Assembly (NCBI GenBank): GCA_963931925.1
Contig: OZ007573.1
Span: 41,345,998 to 41,409,997 of the forward strand
Source of the DNA: Onchidella celtica
Taxonomy: Eukaryota > Mollusca > Gastropoda > Systellommatophora > Onchidiidae
DNA: 64,000 bases
Reading direction: 5' to 3'
Shown here: in pieces, positions 1-10,587 of the stretch
Layout of the letters: every line of letters begins with the position of its first letter
How positions within the stretch are numbered: position 1 is the stretch's first letter
Notes under the pieces: model-generated
Seen by the model: the letters and a program-made list of their open reading frames with translations, nothing else
Told to the model about the DNA's origin: nothing
Database searches by the model: none
Translations under genes and position numbers: made by a program

Positions 1-72
1 AAGGTGGCGCTGCCAAACCCGTGCACGTGAAAACCACGAGCTGTCTCATCTTGTCTTTTCTAGTATCTTTGT
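1..72 (+). repeat. Dispersed repeat fragment, inverted partner at about 22452-22522
   Basis: The first 70 or so bases match the reverse complement of 22452-22522 with few differences. Shared words include AAGGTGGCGCTGC, AGCTGTCTCATCTT and AGTATCTTTG (GGTATCTTTG in the partner). The repeat probably extends past the left window edge. The family was not identified. Confidence 0.7.
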
Positions 73-1203
73 TGTGACTGAAAAGGAGCTTCTCCTATAT
101 AGATGATCTATGTAACATGTGCACACCAGACTTTTTGTGTTGTGAACTAGATTGCTCTGCAAATTTTAAATTAGATACCATTACCCCCACCCAATAATCT
201 ATTATAAAAGTGAACTTTGGAGGCTATATTAGCCTACTCCTCCGTTAATACTTAGCCCATACGCTTCAAATTTTACAGACGACAGTATCTATATAGCCGG
301 GTTTTCGTCACATAAAACATACGAAAACTCCTGTCCCCGAATTTATCAAAGTAGATCTTTTTCGGTCATTCTAGTTAAAAATGCCTATGTTGACCACAAA
401 AAGAGGAAAATAATCCTTTCTTCATGCATCCTATGTGTTAGATATCTGAACATTCTCAGTTTTCTATGTAAATCTGTGTACGAGTTAGCAGATATGACTT
501 CCGAGTTGGATTGGCGACATGAACAACAGATTTCCGTGTAATTGCTGGGTGTGCTAAGTTAATATGAAACTGCTCACAGCTGTTCACAATCACATGAAAA
601 CTTCAGAAAATCTTTATTATAGAGGCAGCTCTTGTTAGTATCATGAGGTTGTATTATGAAGTTGGAGCAAAGTTTGGAGGATGAGTTAATTAGGGACGGA
701 CTTGTAATACTAGCAAATTAATAGTACTGTCTAGCCTACAAATCATTAACTGATTAACTAGGCATCAGATTGGAAATCTGGCTTGACTCGGAAAAGATGG
801 GTTGAAGTTGAACATGTGCAAGTTTGGCAGGTGTTATAAATTACTGTACTGTTTGATGCCTTTTTTGCATTTTGGTACTTTTTTTCAGAAATTATATTTT
901 CACAGGCTTGGTGGGTAAACCTTTTCTTTTCTGTGAAAGAGCATTTTTTACCACCGTAGTTGCATTTCGGGGAGAAAAAAAACCAACAGCGGGTACTCTG
1001 AAATGCTGTTTTTTAATATATTGAGGATTACTGTACCATTAAAACGTTGATATACACACATACTTTTTTTTACCCATTTGATTTCATGCCAATGTAAGTA
1101 TTGAGACCAGAATTGCAGTTTAATGAGATTGTCAAGGATACATGAAGGCTACGATAGATTTACGATTGTTCTGATTACATGTAGAATGTTTTATCTATTC
1201 CAG
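1..1203. other. Non-coding DNA upstream of the sHSP exons (intron or intergenic)
   Basis: I see no coding exon here. The first visible sHSP exon opens at 1204 in the middle of the protein, so this stretch is probably intron and the N-terminal exon lies left of the window. It begins with a fragment of a dispersed repeat (1-72). Confidence 0.5.
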
Positions 1204-1380
1204 GTTCAGAACACGGATAAAGAGTTTCGTGTGCGCCTTGATCTCAAACATTACAAGCCAGAGGAAGTAAAAATCTCAGCAGACAAACACCGCGTCACCA
1301 TTACAGCCAGACATGAGGAAAAGCAAGACCACCATGGCTTTGTGACACGTGAAATGACTAGAATATACACCTTGCCAGAG
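1204..1380 (+). CDS. Small heat-shock protein (HSP20/alpha-crystallin), internal coding exon
   Basis: The exon lies between a pyrimidine-rich acceptor ending in CAG at 1201-1203 and a GTAAAC donor at 1381. It is 177 nt, 59 codons, phase 0 at both ends. It encodes the first half of an alpha-crystallin domain: the FRVRLDLKHYKPEEVKI strand, the VTITARHEEKQDHHGFVTRE segment and the IYTLPE strand. The family forms ATP-independent cytosolic holdase oligomers that bind unfolding proteins. The N-terminal region, normally 60-100 residues, is not in the window, so the gene is partial. Bases 1123-1203 are open in the same frame, but the good acceptor argues that they are intron. The next exon follows directly in phase and completes the domain. 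Confidence 0.9.
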
Positions 1381-2515
1381 GTAAACAGATAAGTAGTGTT
1401 GACTCTAAAGAGGGATTACTTATTTAGATTATAAGTCCTTACAGAAAGATGTTTGGAGAGATTAAGGAGGGGCCAAGTTTGGCAATTCATTTTCTTTTAT
1501 AGCAAGCTGCATTTGCCAGATTTGTGTCGCAAAGTCTCTTTGATCTACCCAATTTAATTCAAAGCATTTTTTTTTTTAGCTGCGTAGTTGGAAACCTGGA
1601 CACCTGCATGGAACAGCTTTTTCAAATGCACTTGGTTCTGATTTCACATAATGTAGCAGGCAATAAATATCCACTTGAATTGGGTCTGGGGCAAAGATAC
1701 AAAAGTACTTAGTTCCTCGTTGACCTCGCTTATTATAGAAAACCTTTGTAGTAAAGAAAGTTGTTTTTTTTTTTGGGGGGGGGGGGGGGGGAGGAAGAAT
1801 ATTAAAAATGTAATGCCACTTTCATAACAGTATACATTGATCCTTCCAAAAGATTACATGTGCTAGAGGGAGTAATTCTGTCTAAAAAATCTGAACATTT
1901 CAGCTTTTTTTTTTTTTAAACAGTTTTCCCCACTGTCCTGTAATATAATGGTGTCAGTTTCATAAACGAAATAAATAATCATGCATTTAAACTTTGTTCT
2001 TGTGAATAATCTAGAGTTGGTGATAGATTGACTTGTGTCGCAAGTGTAGTCTTTGTGTCGCAAGTGTAGTCTTTGTGTCGCAAGTGTAGTCTTGTATGGA
2101 AACATGCTAAAGATTTTTTTTTATTGTTCAAAATAAAATTTCATCAAGAAAAATATGTTCAGGCTTGTTTTCAGCATTTTTCATCCCCTGAGAGTGACAA
2201 GGTTCTCCCATCCATCAACTTTTGAGAAATTGGTGATTGAAGTTTCATGTGATCATAAAACCATAGCTTTTGATGGACTTTTTTTTTTTTTGTACAGTTT
2301 ACAAACACAGCGAATCCGCTTGCTTGATATTTTGAGAATCAGTGGAGAGTCTGTAGCAGAAGTGATGTGGGTAACTCAGTGTTATCATTCAAAGGGGGCG
2401 AACTGTCGTAATTTCAATGCATGAAGTCTGTTCTGTTTTCCCATTTGATGCCCAGTTAACTAAATTTGATTTGCACGGTTTTCTTTGCTGAACATGTGAC
2501 TTTTTACATTTTCAG
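1381..2515 (+). other. Intron of the sHSP gene
   Basis: The intron runs from donor GTAAAC at 1381 to acceptor TTTTCAG ending at 2515 and is phase 0. It holds a G-run at about 1775-1791, a three-copy 20-bp tandem repeat at 2033-2093 and several poly-T runs. I see no exon in it. Confidence 0.8.
2033..2093 (+). repeat. Three-copy 20-bp tandem repeat
   Basis: The unit TGTGTCGCAAGTGTAGTCTT is repeated three times with almost no divergence; the word CAAGTGTAGT starts at 2041, 2061 and 2081. The near-identity points to a recent, probably length-variable, expansion inside the sHSP intron. Confidence 0.9.
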
Positions 2516-2638
2516 GATGTTGACCCAAAGTCGGTGACCTCCAGCATGAATTCGCAAGGTGTTCTGAGCATCAAGGCTGACAAGCAAGCGATTGAAGCAC
2601 CAAAGGAAACTGCCATTCCTGTCGAATTTGAGAAGTAA
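2516..2638 (+). CDS. Small heat-shock protein, terminal coding exon
   Basis: The exon begins after TTTTCAG (2509-2515) in phase 0 and ends with TAA at 2636-2638, 40 residues in all. It continues directly from IYTLPE in the previous exon with DVDPKSVTSSMNSQGVLSI, the end of the alpha-crystallin domain with its GVL motif. The short tail ends TAIPVEFEK. The I-P-V there is the I-x-I/V motif that docks into a neighbouring alpha-crystallin domain during oligomer assembly. No break is visible. The ending is like metazoan alpha-B-crystallin/HSP20 proteins, and I cannot assign orthology more closely. Confidence 0.9.
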   Translation, partial: DVDPKSVTSSMNSQGVLSIKADKQAIEAPKETAIPVEFEK

Positions 2639-3480
2639 ACTATTCTGTCTTGGGAGACCTGATTTAGTGATTTAAGTGGTGTTTCTTTCATATCATGTTG
2701 CTTCAAAAGTTGTGTAATTCAGCCATAATTTAAAATCGCGTTATCCACCACCAGTATATTTAACGTACGAAATAGCAGTTTGGGACATGCTGCCAATATT
2801 TTAAAGCACCATCCATGGTTTGGACATATTTCACCATGTTCTATTCTAGTAAATGTAATCTCAAGCTAGGTCTATAGACTGCACATTTACATCCATGCTT
2901 GCTGTTTATACATTTTTATATTTTGAATCCATTAACCCTAGTGACTTCATAATGTCCAGGCCATGAAATGAATCTCAGACCAGCTGCAAATATATCATTA
3001 TTACTACTTCTGAACAACTTTCAGAAATCGGCATTCATTCCATGCTCAGTTTCACAAAATAATGGCACAGGTCTTTGTTTCTCTGGGGCCCTGGCAAATG
3101 GCATTTAGTCATCCTCTCAAGTGATTTATATATCACTGAATTGCGAAAGCATTGTTGCCGTTTCAAAATCAAATTTTTCCAGTTCCATTTCAAATTTTTT
3201 TTTGAAATGGGTCATTTCAAATTCATGGGAAATGGAATTTGAACATGATCTATATTTCGATTGCTTCAAAAGTTTTGATCAGTTGTGTTCAAATTTTGAT
3301 TTGTGACATTTCCCATCCCATGCAGTGTTTGCTGCTCTTGCCCCGTTGTTCTTTGCCAGTTTTGTTGTTCTACGATTTTTCAATTTCACCTTTGCAAAAA
3401 ATGTTTGGATACAGCATCCAGTCTTTTATGTACCTTCAGAGGCCCTTGATGTTTTTGGTTTACTGTTTATAAAATAAACA
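2639..3480 (+). other. 3' UTR of the sHSP gene
   Basis: This stretch runs from the TAA to the first AATAAA in the + direction. It is AT-rich and has no supported coding region. The exact cleavage site cannot be read from the sequence. Confidence 0.55.
3473..3478 (+). terminator. Candidate poly(A) signal AATAAA for the sHSP gene
   Basis: A canonical hexamer about 835 bp after the sHSP stop codon, followed within 40 bp by T/GT-rich sequence. Transcript data are needed to confirm it. Confidence 0.5.
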
Positions 3481-6400
3481 TTGGCCCGTAAAGATGAAAA
3501 ACTTTTGGATCTTTTTCTTCCACGTGGTGTGCACGAGTTGGATTATCAGACATGCTTAAAATGTAAACTGTGTGATGAATGAAAATGTGGTACGTCTCGT
3601 AGAATGTGTCATCTCTTCTTTGTCTGTCCTATCACAAACACAAGACGTGATTAAAATTTTAACGAAAATACAGATTTGATACCCTATGCGTTCCTTTGCC
3701 ATCAGTGTAAGAAAACAGTAAACGCAGTTCTTTAGAGCAAAGAAAATTTGTAGATACTCTGCTAGGCGGAAATCGTAGGGTTAGAATGACATGGCTTGCT
3801 ACTATTATATACTAATATATATTGCTGTTCAATATTCACCAGGTGGAGTCTCAAGAAATGCTTTCCAAAGCTTAAATATTCAATGCAGGGAAGCTGCAAA
3901 CTACATGTGCAAGAGGTTTTTTTGTTGTTTTTCAGTGGGCAAGTCATCCTCTTGAGTAAAATTTTTGTAATCAAAAGTTTTTAAAAAATTGTTCAGGTGG
4001 GTAAACCATGATACATGTATTAAAGAATCAAGAATGTTTTATGCCCAAAATCGTCAAACTGAGAAAGAGTTTTCATTTGTAATCGTAATGAAAATCCAAA
4101 TAATTGTAATTTCAGCACGGGGCACAGGGAGTTTTATTGGGTTATGAAATAAGCAATAAAATAGTCCATCTTGTGACTTGGAAATCTATTGGACATAACA
4201 CATTCTGATTGGTTGCCCACGATATTGTGTACTAAATTGGGACGATACCACGCCCATGAGGGAGAAAAAAAAGATATCTACATTTGATTGAAAGATGCAT
4301 GTAAATTGCCTATTCGTGCTCAAGTAAACATCTTTTTTTTTTTTTAATCACAAGATGAAGTTCCCGGCATAATCCGGGATAAACCTGTGAACCTACCATT
4401 CTGTCTCTCTTTTTGGTCTACAAAGCTTCCCATATTGTCTTGCTACAGATGCCATGCACCAGAGCACTGTGCCCTCATTTTTGATAAGGAATTGTGCGCA
4501 CGAAAGTGAACGCGTATAATCGTTTCTAGTGCGATGGGCTAAACCACAGGGAGCCAAAACAAAGATCAGCGCATCTCACATTTTTACAACTTTTTATTTA
4601 AAAATACCTGAAACTTGAATCAACACAATCGGTCGATATAAAAGCAATTGGGGTGGATTAGTTGACACTTAAGAAAATTACTTTTATAATTTTTTAAAAT
4701 GTCATTTAGGCTGTAGCGTCGAGCAAAAAAAATAATTAAAAATTGCCAAAATTGCACCACAATGAATTACTCCCGCCACTATCTATTATAAATTAAAAAG
4801 ATACGTGCTACATGTTTCAAATTCAGCAAGCAGTGAAAAGTACAGCACACCACTTGTCGCGCAAATATTCAATAGGGACCCATAGATATACACTACTAAA
4901 CAGCCTCACCCTCAAAGATCTGACACACAGGATAGTGACAACATGCCATGTTAATTGCGATTCATTCTCTTCTTTTATTGTCCATTATATGATGTCCCCA
5001 TTGTCTCATTCTTCTCTCTCTTCTCTTTTTTCCATGCTCTTTCAAGAACTACGGCTACATATGCCTACCAATGCCTTCATTTTGAAAAGGGGGTTGTTGG
5101 GGAGGACAGGCCGAACGCGGATACAATTTCGTTTATCCTCCGCCCGTCATTTTGGGGACGGACTGGCGGTCATGGGCCCGCTGTTAATATGCACTCTTAC
5201 TTAGACATGTGTATTACTATTAGTATAGCATATAGTTATGTCATTTATATGACTAATTTTTATTAATACACATGCAGGCAGCAGTAACACAATTTATGTG
5301 CACATTTTTCCCAAGTCACAGAAAAACTGGAGTTGCAAAGGGCTTGACAATGTACTGTACAATTACATAAAATAAATTGCGATAAAAAATGTGTATTGCA
5401 AATCTCAACCATGGGAACTAACAACACAAACACGCAAAAAAAAAATGTACAAAAGTTCAGAAAAAAACAAACAATTCACCAGGTTCCTCAGTTTCATCCA
5501 ACACATACCGTAGTTGAAATTCTTTCAAATAATCTTTATTTGTCGCAGCTGTAGGTCTTTGTGAACTATATACATGTACATACATAATAAATGTATATGA
5601 GACAATGCCTTAAGAGGCCTGAAAATCTGTCATGGGTTTGTTATTCAGTAGACTGTAAAAAATAATTCATTCTTTTTTAAAGAAAAAAAGGGATAGGCAC
5701 AATTTTAACTTCGTTTCAAATCCTGCTATGATTCCACACATATTTCTGTTCTTTTTTTTTTTTTTTTTCTTAATTTTTTTGTCTTTGGTACTTCATTTCG
5801 GTTTAATATTCAGGGCATCATCAATTCAATTTCACGAATTATTAAAGTTTAATATACCTTTTAAGATAATTTTCTTTTCTTTTCTTAAATTATACTTTGT
5901 CAGATGAGGATTTGTGATGGGAATAGCCACTCTGCTAGAGCAGCAGCTATCTTTCATTGTTGTATTTATTTACATGTATTTATTTATTTACTTGTATTTA
6001 CCTATTTATTTGGTAACCTTCGTGTATTAGCAGAGGTGCCTGTTACAAAGCGTACGAAATACTCACACTTTAGTCAGAATTTGAGATTCTCAAACTCGTT
6101 AACGTTGTGTTTTCTAATGAGGACCCAGTGAGCTGTTCCTCTTGAGTCTTTGTCTCAAATCCACAACGTATTGTTTGTAGGCTTATCAGCAGCTAAAGAG
6201 TTTCTGTTAGCTACATCTAATTACAGTTACATCTATTTACTTAAAGTAAAGGCCTAACGGTGTACATGTATTTACCTAAGTAACAAATAAAGAAAGAAAT
6301 ACTTTGTAAAATTTGATTTAAAACTATACACAGATTGTTCCCAGTTTCCTTGAGATTGGTTAATTTCAGTGTTTGAACCCTATAACTGTTATCCATGTAC

Positions 6401-6548
6401 TTATAATACAATTAGGGCTGGGTTAACCATTAAGCAAAATAAGCTTGTGCTTAGGGCATCAATGGAAGGGGGTCACCACAGAAATTTACCATGGACCAAA
6501 TGGTGCAGCTGAACCAGGGTCCTAAAACAAAGCTCTAATTCTGCAAGG
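3481..6548. other. Intergenic, no gene seen
   Basis: AT-rich DNA with short open frames of no recognisable composition. It holds one member of an inverted dispersed repeat pair (4625-4775), a poly-T tract at about 5752-5769 and TTTA/ATTT-rich stretches near 5960-6010. Confidence 0.5.
4625..4775 (+). repeat. Dispersed repeat, inverted partner at 8498-8640
   Basis: It shares with the reverse complement of 8498-8640 the words TGTCATTTAGGCTGTAGCGT and CCAAAATTGCACCACAATGA, plus GTTGACACTT(A/G)AGAAAATTA and a diverged AAAAGC(A/G)ATTGGG block, all in the same order. It is an unclassified interspersed element. Confidence 0.75.
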
Positions 6549-6667
6549 GTCTACGGCCATACCACGTTGAAAATACCGGTTCTCGTCCGATCACCGAAGT
6601 CAAGCAACGTCGGGCGTGGTTAGTACTTAGATGGGTGACCGCTTGGGAACACCATGTGTTGTAGATA
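6549..6667 (+). rRNA. 5S rRNA gene or retroposed 5S-derived copy
   Basis: The stretch reads like a full-length metazoan 5S rRNA: a GTCTACGGCCATACCACGTT start, CCGGTTCTCGTCCGATC, an A-box-like AGTCAAGCAACG, TTAGTACTTAGATGGGTGAC over the C box, and a GTAGAT end that pairs with the 5' GTCTAC to close helix I. The length, about 118 nt, is normal. A ten-base A-run follows directly (6667-6676), with a T5 only at 6682-6686. That tail suits a retroposed copy or 5S-derived SINE better than a tandem-array gene. Base changes against the usual consensus, such as CGGGCGTGG for CGGGCCCGG, also hint at a decayed copy. 5S rRNA belongs to the large ribosomal subunit and is made by Pol III from internal promoters. 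Confidence 0.85.
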
Positions 6668-7848
6668 AAAAAAAAAATTTAATTTTTAACCCCATGGCTT
6701 ATTTTGTTTTTTCGTTGACCTATTCTTCCTTTGCATTTTCTTGTTCAAAACCGAGATTTTATAACATTTTGCCAGAGTTATTCCACCATTCCTATTGCAG
6801 AATACTGTGGATTAGCGAATCAGCCCTTCTTGCACACACAAACTGACCACAATGTCCACAAATTACATGTATTTGATTAAATTTATTTATTCATTTCACA
6901 CGAAATATTTCAGAAAAACCGAGAAATCATGAAATAAGACAATAATTTATGATTTATAGTGGAAGCGAAACTTGGTTTCTCGAAATTCAAGCAGGCAAAT
7001 TTGCTGAAAGGCTGAAACGAACAATGGCACGGAAGAAAACAGACTACATAATAATTAATATTGTCATGTAGTGATGTACATGCCAGCTTGGCGTCTTATG
7101 ACATGCAATGGCGAATTCCTGAAGTGTGGTCGTGGAAAATATTGGCATCGGAAACTGCTGCTGAGTGACACCTCCCTCCCCCCCCCCTTTCCCCAATCTT
7201 CTTTTATCTGATCTGTCAATGGTGTCGAAACTGTCTGCTCAGAAAGCGCATGTGTACACAGTTTGTTGTTGTTGTTTAAAATATCAAAGACCGGGGGGGG
7301 GGGGGGGGGAGAGAGAAAGAAAAGTAACTTGAATTACAATGTAATAAAAATTGAAACCCATTACAGCATATAATTGTGTGAGGTGGGTGGATGGGGTAGG
7401 CTACTGCTATCTGAATGCATATAATTTATACATGTACTTGGTTCTCTTCTATTATAAAGTCCATGCACTGGAATAACTTGCCAACTAACCTTCGATTAGT
7501 CTACATGTAATTTGATATGTTTCACCTGACGCCATCGAACTTGAGCTCCTTTGAATTTTTTTATTTTATTTCGCCTTTCATCAGAAATTCCGAGGCTTCG
7601 TTTCGTTCTCCCAAGAGGTTCAATTCTTGTTTTTGGATTATACTAGTCAACCTTTGTGAGTGCACATGTTAAACTGCCGTGCCAAAAACAAATTAATCTT
7701 TCCAAGTGCAATGCTAAGCGGCTGTGCGCTAGAGGTGGGGGGGGGGGGGCGAAGCGTGCAATGTATCACGGTCAGCATCACAAATGTGACGTAACTGAAC
7801 AAACCAATACATACCATGTTCATGTACTACTAGGGTTTTTGTAGTTGT

Positions 7849-7942
7849 TGTACATGTATTAATAAATATATTAATATTATATTATAATTATTAATAATAT
7901 TATATATAATAAATGTATTACAATGTAATAAATACATGTACA
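7849..7942. repeat. AT-rich palindromic element with 12-bp terminal inverted repeats
   Basis: It begins TGTACATGTATT and ends AATACATGTACA, a perfect 12-bp inverted repeat. The interior is almost only A and T with further self-complementary TAATATTA words. It could be a tiny MITE-like element or a local AT palindrome. Confidence 0.65.
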
Positions 7943-8497
7943 CCGTGCCTCACTGGGGTTTTCCCCATGCTGAACTGAAACCAGCAAGTACAATGTATCT
8001 TGACATTTTATTGAACTGGGAAGAGCCCACCTTAAAAGATCTACACGTATTTCACCACTCCTGGATCAGTCGAAGCGAAACTGGATTATAATAATAATTT
8101 TTATAAAAAGGAATTAAAACAAACTAACAAAAATCAAATTTAAGAAACGTATCAGACGACATGAAACTACTTCGTGCCTATTAATACATGTAGTACATGA
8201 ACTGTGTCTCCGTCCCTTGTTTGTTGTGGAAGAATTTATAAAGAGTTCTACGTCTTTTCCAGGAAAGAAAAAAAAAGTACATATAATAGCCGTTGTATCC
8301 TTACAAAATGGACGAAAAATTATTTCTTGCACCAATGAAGTCAGTGTCACCACAAGAGACTAAATAGTCACAGCGTCAGAAAGTTATGATTTTCAGGGGG
8401 TGTTAAATACATGACATATAAATTGTCTTAATATACCCATTACCTAGGTGCCTTATAAAATGAAAGTGCAACGCTCAGCTTATTAGTGGCTGGAGTA

Positions 8498-8640
8498 TAA
8501 AATTTTCATTGTGGTGCAATTTTGGCCATTTTTTTCTTTTTTTTTTTTACTCAACGCTACAGCCTAAATGACAGTTTCAGAAACTTTCAAATTAATTTTC
8601 TCAAGTGTCAACTAGTTAAACCCAATCGCTTTTGTATCAA
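8498..8640 (-). repeat. Dispersed repeat, inverted partner of 4625-4775
   Basis: Read on the minus strand it reproduces the 4.6-kb copy in order: the AAAGCGATTGGG block, GTTGACACTTGAGAAAATTA, the TGTCATTTAGGCTGTAGCGT block and CCAAAATTGCACCACAATGA. A longer T-run interrupts this copy. Confidence 0.75.
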
Positions 8641-9618
8641 ACTGTCGTGTTTTTGAAGTTTCCGGCTTTTTTTTTTTTTTTTTTGAAAAGTAGTAAAAAT
8701 GTAATTAATACAATGAGATCTCTCTGTGCTTCCTTTGATAAGCTTACCGCACTGGGAGACTGTCTGACAAGCGTTCAGTTGGTCCGTAGTGTCCTGACGA
8801 GCATGTGTTTTGAAGAAAGACTGTGGAATGTTGCACTGCAGTGTATACGCTGGCATGTCTCAAGAGGTCCACTCACGGGGACAAATTGATACCAGTACCA
8901 AACGACAGATTTTGGTTAGTAGACGACGGATATACATGTATGCGATACAGTTTCAGATCGGTAGCTTTTAGAAGTTATCAACGGTCAAAGTTAGCAAAAA
9001 TTATGGGGAATTGTCTAGATCAGAGAGAAGGAGAGAGAAGGGTTGGACTGGGAACACCGTGTTATCCCGGGTAATGCTGGGTAAGTCACCTGGTTGTGAA
9101 AAAAATTGTATGGGGAGGGGAGGGTGGAACTGAAAGCTTCTTTGCACTGTATTACGATTATGTTTGGTGACATATTCTAGGTTACTACATAAAACAACAA
9201 CAACAACAACAACGTGCGAGCACACACACCCGCAAACAAACACAGACAAAACCTTCTGGGTCAATAGTAGTTTTTTTTTTTTTTAACTTGACAAAGGATG
9301 TGACATAGCTTGATAAATTTCTTTTATATTCTGAAATTTATTGTATAATTTTCTTGTTGTTTGTTACTTGTCACAAAGTCGGGAGCAAGCAAAGGTATTG
9401 CTCACCGAGTTTTGTAACCCCTTACAGAAAATCACGTTATCAGGGGCACACATTTGCTCTGCCAAAACACCAAGACAAAACCCAAGATACAGTATATAAA
9501 TCAATTACATGTACTAAGTTTAATACTAGGGTATTTTGCTACTACGAATAATGTCTAAAATATGAATGATATATGATTTATAGATCTAAACACATCAAAC
9601 AACAAGAAAGAAAGATAG

Positions 9619-9623
9619 GAAGA
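9619..9623. repeat. Target-site duplication GAAGA, left copy
   Basis: The 5 bp before the 5' LTR are identical to 17676-17680 just after the 3' LTR. This marks both borders of the retrotransposon. Confidence 0.9.
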
Positions 9624-10476
9624 TGTAGCGTCCCACTAGTTGAACGATCGATATTTTCTCACCCCTGCATGGCGAGTCTCACTCGGCGACCTTCCTCCCC
9701 CCCCCCCTCTCGCCAGCAAGGCCGGTATTTCTCTTTGATGTCTCGCTGTGTGGCTTGTTTGTTTCACTGTAGAAAATCTAGAAGGTCTAGAAGGTACTGC
9801 AGTATCCGAGATTACGCTAGGTCGACCTTGAGTGATGTAATTCTGTGACGCGTCTGTGTACGATTGGGTGGCTTGTATGTGTCCCGAACAAGGCCTCTGT
9901 ATTATGCCCACCATTCCGTCTATTCTATATGCCTATGACTCCGCATGTTTGCTTAGAATTCTAAGTTAATACTATAGAAAAAACAAAAAAAGAAAGAAGG
10001 AAAGAAAGAAAGAAAGAGAGAACGAAAGAAAGAAAGGTTCTTCTACGTTATTAGAGGGAGGTGCTGTGGCCTGCTGACCATCACAATCAACAATGCGTAA
10101 TCTCTCAGTGCACGGCTGGGCCAGCCTATCAAATTGACCTACTTTTCTCGGGTGCACGGCCTGGCCTTCGTCCCGAACGATCTAGGTCTGTCTCGTGCTT
10201 ATGGGGCGGTTAAGGAGGGCCAGGCGAGTAGGAGGTGTGCAAATCGTGTGTGAAAATCCAGTTGTAGTAGAAGTGTAAGTGCCTTCCCTGATAGGTGTAA
10301 GTAACTTGTGGATATCAGCTCTTGTTTACAGTTATTAAAAGTTAGTATTAAGTGTTCATCGGATCCTGTTATTTATTTCTACAACAGTTCGAGACAGTTT
10401 CGTTTTTAAGGGGTAGACGATCAGTTCATCTGACTCTCCCCATCATAACTTGCTGAAATTTGCATCAACTGTTACA
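9624..10476 (+). repeat. 5' LTR of the Gmr1-like element, with insertion and TATA deletion
   Basis: It matches the 597-bp 3' LTR except for two structural changes. One is a 280-bp foreign insertion (9890-10169) that duplicates GTCCCGAAC. The other is a 33-bp deletion at 10214/10215 of the segment that in the 3' LTR holds the TATAAA. The arithmetic closes: 853 minus 289 plus 33 equals 597. Without its TATA segment this LTR probably cannot drive the element. ATTAAA near 10335 is the likely poly(A) signal region. Confidence 0.93.
9890..10169. mobile_element. 280-bp non-autonomous insertion within the 5' LTR, 9-bp TSD
   Basis: It is absent from the 3' LTR and flanked by the direct repeat GTCCCGAAC at 9881-9889 and 10170-10178. 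The ends are weakly inverted (AAGGCC... and ...GGCCTTC). Inside are a TTAGAATTCTAA palindrome, a GAAA-rich tract (9978-10036) and a duplicated GTGCACGGC(C)TGG word. There is no open frame. A 9-bp duplication would suit a Mutator-like MITE, but a SINE-like retroposon is not excluded. Confidence 0.75.
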
Positions 10477-10479
10477 TAT

Positions 10480-10497
10480 TGGGGGCTCGTCCGGGAT
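10480..10497 (+). promoter_or_regulatory. Primer-binding site matching tRNA-Pro
   Basis: Three bases after the 5' LTR lies TGGGGGCTCGTCCGGGAT, an 18-nt site complementary to the 3' end of tRNA-Pro, the primer class also used by several gammaretroviruses. It sets the start of minus-strand DNA synthesis and confirms the 3' border of the 5' LTR. Confidence 0.85.
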
Positions 10498-10587
10498 CCG
10501 ATCAGATCAGAACAGATTCAATTCAGACCATCGAAGTGTTTCTAAAATACAGTAAATTGTGTAAAGATCATCGAGGATATCCACAAC

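Larger units (their letters stand above)
6668..9618. other. Intergenic, repeat-rich, no gene seen
   Basis: No coding region is supported. Contents include a G-run near 7291-7309, a 94-bp AT palindrome (7849-7942), the inverted partner of the 4.6-kb repeat (8498-8640) and an AAC microsatellite at about 9195-9213. Confidence 0.5.

Noticed and set aside
4872-4900. Match to 21338-21365 (CCATAGATATACAC(T/C)ACT)
   Set aside because: Only about 22 bp are shared; too short to call a repeat family without a search.
9050-9080. Second 5S-like fragment (CTGGGAACACCGTGTT)
   Set aside because: Only about 15 bp resemble the 5S 3' region and the flanks do not.
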